Below, one piece after another: positions 1 to 5,707 of a DNA stretch of 8,091 nucleotides. Made by a program: the position numbers and the translations under genes. The notes under the pieces are model-generated. The model was given only the letters and a program-made list of their open reading frames with translations, ran no database searches and was not told where the DNA came from. How positions within the stretch are numbered: the stretch's first letter is position 1; each line of letters begins with the position of its first letter. This DNA is from Ruthenibacterium lactatiformans (GTDB lineage Bacteria; Bacillota; Clostridia; Oscillospirales; Ruminococcaceae): NCBI RefSeq assembly GCF_000949455.1, contig NZ_JXXK01000062.1:1-8091 (forward strand). The letters are read 5' to 3'.

Positions 1-7
1 TATAAAT

Positions 8-80
8 TTAGCTGTATATGCCCGGTTTGCCATTGAGATGTATCGTCATTTTTCTTCGACAACATTTCAAAAGGGGAAAG
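8..80. repeat. Diverged direct repeat, copy A
   Basis: These 73 bases align without gaps to 3067-3139, a constant offset of 3059; I count 57 identical positions (78%). The longest identical core is TATCGTCATT, near the middle. Both copies start with TTAGCTGTA and end in an A/G-rich run. Substitutions show no clear codon periodicity on either strand, so a conserved peptide is not supported. An open plus-strand frame does run from the left edge through this copy to a stop at 155-157, so a broken gene end entering the window cannot be excluded. The pair brackets the two membrane genes and the MITE-like element. Confidence 0.7.
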
Positions 81-240
81 CTTTGTACAAAAGCATGGTT
101 GGGAGCCATCAACACCCGAGTGGCCGGATGAAGCAGTATGGCAGTCATTCTAAATGAATTTGACAGACGGGCTGAAAACAGAAGACCCATCCGTGCTTTT
201 TTGCAAGGCCCAATGAGGTGTCAAAACAACGGCTGTATCC

Positions 241-269
241 TTGAAAACAGCCGCTGTTTATGCTATCGT
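241..269 (+). promoter_or_regulatory. Putative sigma-70-type promoter with overlapping inverted repeat
   Basis: TTGAAA (241-246) is followed after 17 bases by TATCGT (264-269), preceded by TGC, which gives an extended -10. A second -10-like TATAAT sits at 279-284 but lacks a good -35. A 7-bp inverted repeat, CGGCTGT (230-236) with ACAGCCG (247-253), spans the -35 and could be an operator or a small hairpin. Either promoter would start transcription about 40 bases before the GTG at 323. This rests on motifs only. Confidence 0.4.
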
Positions 270-307
270 ATAGACATGTATAATTTGCAAAAGGTACACT
301 TTTGGAT

Positions 308-314
308 AAGGAGG
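308..314 (+). promoter_or_regulatory. Ribosome binding site deciding the GTG start at 323
   Basis: AAGGAGG lies 8 bases before GTG 323. This favours GTG 323 over the in-frame TTG at 302, which has only a weak AAAAGG upstream. The same arrangement (AAGGAGG, 8 bases, GTG) recurs at 5682-5699. Confidence 0.8.
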
Positions 315-322
315 CCCATACT

Positions 323-2283
323 GTGGAGGGCATGGGTATGGCTATAATGGAAGTTTTGCTGCCGGTTATTTTTTTGAATGTGTGCGGGATGCTGCTCAAA
401 GCCAAATTTGGCCTTGACGGCGCGGAAAGCTACCTCATCGCGCTCATGGGCGTTCTCTCTTTTCTCTATATCGGCGGTATTTTTAATTTGCTTTTACCGG
501 CGGCCGCGGGTATATTTATCGGAATACTTCTATTACTGCTTGCAGCTGTGAAAAAAAGCCGTTCTCAAAAGCGCTCTCTGGCTGCTGTATGCGGGCTAAA
601 AGAATACTTTAACCCATTTGTCCTTTTGAACAATTTATCCTGTCTTGTTTTTACCGTTATATTTTCCATTAGCAATCCGCTGTTCTATTATTGGGATGAA
701 CTGGCTTTTTGGGGAACTTCGGCGAAAGCCACAAAGCTTTTAGACCGCCTGTACTCCATTTGGCCCACGCCGCTGCACAATCATCTGCCACCCTCAAATG
801 CCCTGTTGAATTATTTTTTAATTTTTTCTCAGTGGATTTTCAGCCGTATATCCTGTTGCTTTCTTATGCGTTCTTATTCTTCGCGGTGTTTTCGGCGGTA
901 GCCGAACTTGCATACCGCAAAAGCGGCAGTCTGCCTTTTGCAGTCGTGACATATGTATTATTGTTGCTTTCTCCGTTCATGTGTGTGGCACATAAGGAAT
1001 TGTTGAATTACGAATCTCTGCTGTATGCTTATGGCACGGCCATGGTTGATTTTAACATAGCTGTGGTTTTTTTATCGGCCATAGCGCTGTATTTGAGCAG
1101 CCCGGCAAAAAAATGGTATTTGCTGCCTCTCGTTTTTCTTGTAAACATGAAAAATACAGGTGTGTTTTTTGCTTTGCTCGCGGTATGCGTGATACTGTGC
1201 CTTGCGGCGTTCGACGCGCGGGCGGGAAAGCGGCTGACGGAAACAGTGAAAAACGGTGCGCTCATGCTTCTGGTTGTTGTTCTTGCGTATGGCTCCTGGT
1301 TTGTTCACCTCAGCGCGTTTGAACTCGCCCCGGCGCAGCCGGTCGTCCTTCAGGACCCGGCCTATTTACAGGAGCAGGAAGAGCTCGTCAGGGTAGACGA
1401 GACCATTGACCAGAATGTACTCTCTATTTTGGTTCCTCCGCTTCGCTCTGAGCGTTATAACGCTGTAATGGAAACGATGCGCAAGGCCTTTTTGCTGGAG
1501 AAGAGCAACCTTTTTATGCCGGACCGGTACTTTGCTGCGGTGCTGGTTGCCGCAGGAGCGTTGGTTTCCGTTTTATCCTCAAGAGGGAAGCGGCTTCGGG
1601 CTTTGTGCGTGTTGTCGGGAATTGCGGTTGGCTGTTATGTATACTGTGCTGTCATCAGCTATTTTATTTCATATTACCGGGACGATATGATAGAGTATCC
1701 CCGTTACATGAGCAGCTATTATTTCCTGTGGGTATATACAATTATACTTCTTGCCGTGACAGGTGAAAACGGAAGGCGCGGTAAGCAGACCGTGTTCTGT
1801 GCGGTTTCGCTGGTTACTTTACTGTTGATCGGAAAAACAGGCCTTGATTATACATCCATCGATGCACCGGATACGCCCTATCTGGAGTATATGGAAACAG
1901 AACAGTATGTACGGCAAATCAAGGGCAGTATTGAAAAGGACGATAAAGTATACCTTGTTCTTCCGGACCAGTATACATGGGAATATATAAAGTACGGGTA
2001 TCATCTGCTGCCGGCCATCTGTAATCAGGATACAAAAGGCACCGGAATTGATTTTACAATCAGCTTTAGAGAAAAGCTTGAGGCTGGCAGCGACAGACGG
2101 TATTATAACATTGCTTCGCCTCAGCTATATGCCCGCCTGATGACGGAATATTTTGATTATGTATATGTTGTGAGACCCGATGAGGAATTCAGAGAAAGCT
2201 ATTCGCATCTGTTTTCAGATGGTATGACGGAGGGGACACTATACAAAATTACAGAACAGAACGTTCCAATGCAGGTGGTTTGA
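323..2283 (+). pseudogene. Polytopic membrane protein, GT-C glycosyltransferase-like, split by a frameshift
   Basis: Two plus-strand frames together encode one membrane protein. The first (GTG 323, stop at 899-901) gives three or four hydrophobic segments and then an acidic loop, WDELAFWG, at about residues 124-131. The second frame continues to 2283 with roughly eight more TM segments and a soluble C-terminal domain of about 130 residues ending near YDYVYVV-like and TLYKI stretches. Joined by a -1 shift the product is about 653 residues. A WDE-type acidic motif in the first large external loop, many TM helices and a C-terminal extracytoplasmic domain are typical of GT-C glycosyltransferases that use polyprenyl-phosphate sugars at the cell surface; that role is inferred from architecture. 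The second frame has only an unsupported TTG (709) as start, so it is unlikely to be a separate gene. The split may be mutation, sequencing error or programmed frameshifting. Confidence 0.7.
814..820 (+). other. In-phase T-TTT-TTA slippery heptamer at the frame change
   Basis: TTTTTTA is positioned so that the first frame reads TTT TTA at 815-820, the classic X XXY YYZ arrangement for -1 slippage, and a -1 shift leads exactly into the second frame of the membrane gene. A second T run follows at 822-827 and a TTTT at 837-840. One missing T in the 837-840 run would equally explain the split and gives a natural-looking join (SQWIF then QPYILLL). I see no obvious strong hairpin just downstream, which weakens the programmed option. 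Confidence 0.5.
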
Positions 2284-2912
2284 TGAAAAGAAAGAAAAAT
2301 ATTTTGTGCCCGCTGCGTTCCACACGGCTGGAGGGCGCTAAAGGTCTGCTCCTTTGTTATGCGGTCTGTGTGATTTTGTTTCTGGGCTTTAAGCTTTGCG
2401 CGGGCCTGTGGGTTTTTTACGGGTTCCAAAATGGACGATACGCACAGCGGAATCTGACCTTAAATGATTTTGAACAGTATGGCGTTGAGCAGCTTGATGA
2501 TATGACGATGGTAAACGCCACGGACGATACACAGCTTTGGATTACAGAGAATATATATAATCTGTATGTCGATTGTGATTTTTCTTATGACCCGGGGGAG
2601 TTTCTGGCTTTTTATTCATACAAAGCGGACGGCGTCTTCAGCGCGGAGAGATGCGTAAGGGGAAAGCAGTATGGAAGGTATTATGTTTTTGAATTTCCAA
2701 TAGGGACAAACCAGATTCGTGTTGACACGGGGGTTCATCCTTCCATTACAGTATCTTTTCAGGAAATCTTGGCAAATAAATACACATTCAATACTGTTAT
2801 GCGTTTTTCTACCGGGGAGCTGTTTTATCTGCTTGCGGTGCCGGGAGTGATTTACGGAGTGCTGGATTTGATATCCGGTATAAAAATAAAAGGTAACACC
2901 GCACAATTCTAA
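2283..2912 (+). CDS. Membrane-anchored protein of unknown function
   Basis: A 209-residue protein. ATG 2283 overlaps the preceding TGA (TGATG), indicating translational coupling to the GT-C-like gene; an in-frame TTG at 2280 is less likely. It begins with a basic MKRKK stretch, then one TM helix (about residues 21-45), a central domain of about 125 mostly polar residues rich in Tyr, Asp and Phe, and a second hydrophobic segment (about 180-200) near the C-terminus. The topology suggests the central domain lies outside the membrane. I recognise no family. The coupling suggests a partner in the same surface-glycan process. The last codons (GNTAQF and the stop) lie inside the MITE-like element at 2892-3009, so the original C-terminus has probably been replaced. 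Confidence 0.75.
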   Translation: MKRKKNILCPLRSTRLEGAKGLLLCYAVCVILFLGFKLCAGLWVFYGFQNGRYAQRNLTLNDFEQYGVEQLDDMTMVNATDDTQLWITENIYNLYVDCDFSYDPGEFLAFYSYKADGVFSAERCVRGKQYGRYYVFEFPIGTNQIRVDTGVHPSITVSFQEILANKYTFNTVMRFSTGELFYLLAVPGVIYGVLDLISGIKIKGNTAQF

Positions 2913-3009
2913 GTGTCGAATCGCGCCGGCGGATTTTTGTGACAGTTGCCGGAAAATCTGCAAGCGAGGCGACGCTTAAGGCATCAGCCGTGAATTGTGC
3001 GGTGTTGCC
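2892..3009. mobile_element. MITE-like element with 18-bp terminal inverted repeats
   Basis: The left end GGTAACACCGCACAATTC (2892-2909) and right end GAATTGTGCGGTGTTGCC (2992-3009) are reverse complements at 17 of 18 positions and enclose 82 bases, 118 bp in all. AAAA flanks both ends (2888-2891 and 3010-3013) and could be a target duplication, but the flanks are A-rich, so this is weak. No transposase frame fits inside. The size and ends match a non-autonomous MITE mobilised in trans; an intergenic RNA hairpin is the alternative. The left end is translated as the tail of the upstream gene. Confidence 0.7.
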
Positions 3010-3066
3010 AAAAGAAAAACGGGCCGTATTGTTTTGAAAAAATACCTTATTCCGGCTTATAGGAAG

Positions 3067-3139
3067 TTAGCTGTACATGTTCGTTTCGCCATGGAGCCGT
3101 ATCGTCATTTGGCTTCGGAAACGTTTTAAAAGGAAAAAG
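3067..3139. repeat. Diverged direct repeat, copy B
   Basis: Partner of 8-80 at 78% identity. It lies between the MITE-like element and the intrinsic terminator at 3202. Similarity stops at about 3139. The plus-strand frame that is open in copy A hits TAA here at 3127-3129, which argues against a conserved plus-strand peptide. It may be a dispersed intergenic repeat, or the scar of whatever brought in the segment between the copies. Confidence 0.7.
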
Positions 3140-3201
3140 GCAATAGGGAATGAAATAGGATTCACGTTTGTTTTTTTACAGCTCATATATAGCGTGTTCA
3201 C

Positions 3202-3236
3202 AGCCGCAGCGGTTTTCCGCTGCGGCTTTTTCTTTT
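3202..3236 (+). terminator. Strong intrinsic terminator
   Basis: An 11-bp perfect GC-rich stem (AGCCGCAGCGG at 3202-3212 with CCGCTGCGGCT at 3217-3227) closes a TTTT loop and runs into TTTTTCTTTT. It would end plus-strand transcription from the membrane genes and insulate them from the phage genes. It also coincides with the change in base composition. Confidence 0.9.
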
Positions 3237-3376
3237 GGCCGATTCCGGAAAACCGGACGCGCGGGAGCGTACAATGGGGATAGGGTGAGCGGGGCGGATG
3301 ACAAGACGACGCACACAAAATGATATTTTCGGACTTTGTCAACGCCCCGCCGTCCGAAAGCGGGGGGACGCGCCCG

Positions 3377-3401
3377 CCGGTTTTTGCGCAGAAAAAACCG
3401 G
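3377..3401. repeat. T-rich hairpin module, copy 1
   Basis: CCGGTTTTT (3377-3385) pairs with AAAAACCGG (3393-3401) around a 7-base loop. It is followed by ATTGAAAACGAGGAGG, the tail shared with the copies at 3637 and 5300. Here the inner GC pairs of the other copies are lost (GCGCAGA loop). Confidence 0.75.
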
Positions 3402-3474
3402 ATTGAAAACGAGGAGGGCCGGGGTTTTGCCGTTGGGGACCCGGCGCGGCGCAGCCGTGACGGGGACGGCAAAA

Positions 3475-3497
3475 CATCGGCCCCGGTGGGGCCGATG
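3475..3497. repeat. Perfect 10-3-10 hairpin, GC module
   Basis: CATCGGCCCC (3475-3484), loop GGT, GGGGCCGATG (3488-3497). It is followed by an ACCGG mini-palindrome and a T-rich hairpin, as at 3603-3659. Part of it, 3470-3492, recurs exactly inside the portal gene at 7685-7707. Confidence 0.85.
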
Positions 3498-3602
3498 ACC
3501 GGCCGCGCGGTTTCGCGGAGCGAAATGCGACCGAACGGGAGCAAGCGCCGGGGTGCGAGCGCGGGGCCACATTTGAGCAAAGCGAAAATGGGGGAGCGAG
3601 CA

Positions 3603-3625
3603 CGTTGCCCCCAGTGGGGGCAACG
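3603..3625. repeat. Perfect 10-3-10 hairpin, GC module, covarying copy
   Basis: CGTTGCCCCC (3603-3612), loop AGT, GGGGGCAACG (3616-3625). It has the same geometry as 3475-3497. Three stem positions differ from that copy and each is matched by a compensating change on the other arm. Confidence 0.85.
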
Positions 3626-3676
3626 ACCGGCTGCGCCGGTTTTTGCGCAGCAAAAACCGAGTTGAAAACGAGGAGG
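3626..3676. repeat. Composite module: mini-palindrome, T-rich hairpin and conserved tail
   Basis: ACCGGC (3626-3631), loop TGC, GCCGGT (3635-3640) overlaps a perfect 10-3-10 hairpin: CGGTTTTTGC (3637-3646), loop GCA, GCAAAAACCG (3650-3659). The tail AGTTGAAAACGAGGAGG follows (3660-3676). It is the best preserved copy of the unit also seen at 3377-3416 and 5300-5335. The tail carries a Shine-Dalgarno-like GAGGAGG. Confidence 0.85.
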
Positions 3677-3725
3677 CGAGCATACGAGCGCGAAAACTGC
3701 AAAAAGCGACAACAGCAAAACAGCG

Positions 3726-4148
3726 GTGCGGGGCGGCGAAGCCGGGGCCGCGAAGCAGACGGCCGCACAGGGGGATCTCGCGCAGCGAAATGCCGCGCCC
3801 GATTTTGCGCGGCAAACCCAAAAGGCGGAAGGGCCGCACGCACCCGTTCCGGCTTCGCCGCAGCGGGACGCGGCCGAAGGGGGGCAGGCGCGGCGCTCCC
3901 CCGCGCCGGACGCTGACGCCGCCTGTGCACAGAGCGCGCAGGAGCTGCTGCAGGCGGCGGCGCGCGCGGCCGTACAGATGCTGGTGCGGACCGTGGACGA
4001 CGAAAACGCCACGCTGCCCCAGCGGATGGACGCGGCAAAGACCATACTGGACCGCGTATACGGCAAGGCCTCGCAGCCCATCGAAGGGAACGGCGGCGCC
4101 GCGGTACAGGTCGTAATGTCAAAAGAAGTACGGGAGCTGATGGGCTGA
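3726..4148 (+). CDS. Phage terminase small-subunit-like protein with repeat-derived N-terminus
   Basis: A 140-residue frame. The C-terminal half (about 69-140: an Ala-rich helix, VDDENATLPQRMDAAK, ILDRVYGK, QPIEG) resembles the short proteins found directly upstream of large terminases in Firmicutes phages, thought to act as the DNA-recognising small subunit. The family assignment rests on this pattern and on position. The N-terminal 60 or so residues come from hairpin modules (3774-3794, 3801-3819, 3851-3880) and give repeats such as LAQRNAAPDFARQT. The GTG at 3726 has no good ribosome site; the frame is open back to 3666 without another standard start, so the true start may be internal, nearer 3900. 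The stop overlaps the TerL ATG (TGATG), implying coupling. Confidence 0.65.
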   Translation: MRGGEAGAAKQTAAQGDLAQRNAAPDFARQTQKAEGPHAPVPASPQRDAAEGGQARRSPAPDADAACAQSAQELLQAAARAAVQMLVRTVDDENATLPQRMDAAKTILDRVYGKASQPIEGNGGAAVQVVMSKEVRELMG

Positions 4149-5707
4149 TGCAATGGGACATCGGGAAGCCGAACCCGAGGCAGATCGAATTTTTTAAGGC
4201 GCGCGCACGCTTTATCGCATACGGCGGGGCGCGCGGCGGCGGCAAAAGCTGGGCGGTGCGCAAAAAAGCCGCCGGGCTGGCGCTGTCTTACCCGGGCGCC
4301 GGCATTTTGATCGTGCGCCGCACGTTCCCGGAGCTGCGGGAAAACCATATCCTGCCGATGACGGCGGACCTTGCGGGCGTTGCCCGGTACCGGGACGCGG
4401 ACAAATCCTTCACGTTCCCCGGCGGCAGCCGCATCGTATTCGGTTATTGCAGCAGCGAGAGCGACGTGCTGCAATACCAGGGGCAGGAGTACGACGTTAT
4501 TTTTATGGACGAGGCCACGCAGTTCACGGAGTTCCAGTTCACCACGCTGACGGCATGCCTGCGCGGCGCCAACGACTTCCCAAAGCGCTTTTATCTGACC
4601 TGCAACCCCGGCGGCGTGGGGCACGCCTGGGTGAAGCGGCTGTTCATCGACAGGCGGTACAAAAAGGCGGAGCATCCCGAAGACTATGTGTTTATCGCCG
4701 CCAATGTGTACGACAACCATGCCCTGATGGCGCACGACCCGGACTATGTGCGCATGCTGGAAAATCTGCCGGAGGAACAGCGCCGGGCGTGGCTGCTGGG
4801 CCAATGGGACATTTTCGAGGGCCAGTATTTCGCGGAATTTGACCGCAATGTGCATGTGTGCAGGCCGCACGGCATCCCGGCGCACTGGCGGCGCTATGTG
4901 ACGCTGGATTACGGCATGGACATGCTGGCGGCGCTTTGGGTGGCTGTGGACGAGCAGGGGCGCGCCGTTGTGTACCGGGAGCTGTACGAGGGACGGGACA
5001 ACGGAAAAGGGGAAAACGGCCAGGGACATATCATCAGCGCGGCGGCGCGGCGGCTGCTGGAGGTGAACGGCGGCGACGAGGTGCAGGCCTGGCTGGCTCC
5101 GCCGGACCTGTGGAACCGCAGGCAGGACACGGGAAAAAGTGCGGCGGAGCTGTTTTTGGAGAACGGCGTGCCGCTTACAAAGACGGGCAACAGCCGTGTG
5201 GCCGGATGGCTGGCGGTGCGGGAATTTCTGGCGCCGGGGCCGGGCGGACAGGCGCGGGGTGGCGAAGCCACGCGGGCGCAAGCCCGCGACCGCGTGCGCC
5301 GGTTTTGCGTGCAAAACCGAGTTGAAGACGAGGAGGCGCGGGGCGGCGAAGCCGCGCAAACGCTCCGCCTGCGAACGTCCGGCCCGGCTTCGTGCAGCGA
5401 AACGGAGGCGGAAGCGCCGCAGGCGTCCGGCCCGGCTTTGCCGCGGCTGCGCATCTTCGACACCTGCGCAAACCTGATCCGCACGCTGCCCGCCCTGCGG
5501 CACGACGAACGGAAGCCGGAGGACGCGGCGGTCACGCCCCACGAGCTGACCCACGCACCGGACGCTTTGCGCGGCTTCTGCACCTACTGGAGCACGGCGG
5601 CGCATGCGCCCGAGGCTGCAGTCCACGACATCCTGCGGGATGATTTCAACATGAAAAAGCCCACGGCGGGACCGCTGGGGCAAGGAGGGAAATATCGTGT
5701 TATCTGA
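4148..5707 (+). CDS. terL: Phage terminase large subunit (packaging ATPase and nuclease)
   Basis: A 519-residue motor protein that drives DNA into the prohead with ATP and cuts it. Seen in sequence: Walker A GGARGGGKS (26-34), hydrophobic strand plus Walker B VIFMDEA (117-123), the coupling motif TCNPGG (151-156), the nuclease start TLDYGMD (252-258) with its first Asp, a further acidic region PPDLWNRRQDTGKS (318-331) and the late THAPDALRGF (468-477) with its Asp. All expected motifs are present, so the enzyme may be intact. Between LAP (361-363) and LRIFDTC (434-440) lie about 65-70 residues of repeat-derived sequence, absent from TerL proteins as I know them, inserted without breaking the frame. 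ATG 4148 overlaps the upstream stop, and the end overlaps the next GTG by 11 bases. Confidence 0.95.
   Translation: MQWDIGKPNPRQIEFFKARARFIAYGGARGGGKSWAVRKKAAGLALSYPGAGILIVRRTFPELRENHILPMTADLAGVARYRDADKSFTFPGGSRIVFGYCSSESDVLQYQGQEYDVIFMDEATQFTEFQFTTLTACLRGANDFPKRFYLTCNPGGVGHAWVKRLFIDRRYKKAEHPEDYVFIAANVYDNHALMAHDPDYVRMLENLPEEQRRAWLLGQWDIFEGQYFAEFDRNVHVCRPHGIPAHWRRYVTLDYGMDMLAALWVAVDEQGRAVVYRELYEGRDNGKGENGQGHIISAAARRLLEVNGGDEVQAWLAPPDLWNRRQDTGKSAAELFLENGVPLTKTGNSRVAGWLAVREFLAPGPGGQARGGEATRAQARDRVRRFCVQNRVEDEEARGGEAAQTLRLRTSGPASCSETEAEAPQASGPALPRLRIFDTCANLIRTLPALRHDERKPEDAAVTPHELTHAPDALRGFCTYWSTAAHAPEAAVHDILRDDFNMKKPTAGPLGQGGKYRVI
5247..5438. repeat. Hairpin-module array inserted in frame in terL
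   Basis: Stacked inverted repeats: GTGGC-GAA-GCCAC (5259-5271), CGCGGGC-GCAA-GCCCGCG (5271-5288), CGGTTTTGC-GT-GCAAAACCG (5300-5319), followed by the tail AGTTGAAGACGAGGAGG (5320-5336), then GCGGC-GAA-GCCGC (5343-5355). An exact 15-bp direct repeat, CGTCCGGCCCGGCTT, lies at 5376-5390 and 5424-5438. The edges are estimated from where TerL-like sequence stops and resumes. The T-rich hairpin has four T and four A where the 3637 copy has five of each. Confidence 0.8.
5682..5688 (+). promoter_or_regulatory. Ribosome binding site for the small membrane protein
   Basis: AAGGAGG lies 8 bases before GTG 5697, inside the end of terL. It fixes an otherwise doubtful GTG start and shows that the small gene is separately initiated within the operon. 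Confidence 0.8.

Larger units (their letters stand above)
81..322. other. Intergenic region without a convincing gene
   Basis: No reading frame here has both a credible start with ribosome site and protein-like composition. The small frames at 138-347 (plus) and 145-405 (minus) run into or across the start of the next gene and look like shadows. The right part holds the putative promoter and ribosome site of the membrane-protein gene. I see nothing else that I can name. Confidence 0.6.
3241..3725. repeat. Non-coding mosaic of GC-rich hairpin modules
   Basis: About 480 bases without a convincing gene. From about 3375 it is nearly all short inverted repeats: 3377-3401, 3475-3497, 3509-3526, 3570-3590, 3603-3625, 3626-3640 and 3637-3659. 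The order (GC hairpin, ACCGGC-type mini-palindrome, T-rich hairpin) occurs twice, at 3475-3526 and at 3603-3659. Several frames on both strands stay open for long stretches, but their translations are Arg/Ala/Pro-rich repeats, so I treat them as composition artefacts. No promoter for the phage genes was found here. Confidence 0.75.

Noticed and set aside
2..157. Open plus-strand frame entering from the left edge as a partial gene
   Set aside because: It has no recognisable domain, its region matches a repeat whose second copy is closed by a stop, and substitutions show no coding pattern. It is kept only as a possibility in the repeat entry.
302..322. TTG 302 as start of the membrane protein
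   Set aside because: The GTG at 323 has a perfect AAGGAGG at 8 bases, whereas TTG 302 has only a weak AAAAGG.
709..2283. Second frame of the membrane protein as an independent gene
   Set aside because: Its only early start is a TTG without a ribosome site, and its first 40 or so residues are an out-of-frame reading of the N-terminal part. It is better explained as the continuation of the 323 frame.
2616..2963. Minus-strand 115-codon frame reading into the MITE-like element as a transposase remnant
   Set aside because: It is antisense to the membrane gene and shows no transposase-like motif; the element is too short to encode one.
3375..3676. CRISPR array
   Set aside because: Repeats are unevenly spaced, differ in sequence and are themselves hairpins without unique spacers; no cas genes are present.
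3375..3676. Integron attC sites or a retron RNA
   Set aside because: No integrase or reverse transcriptase is in the window, the GTTRRRY/RYYYAAC core pairs are missing, and the same modules occur inside coding sequences.
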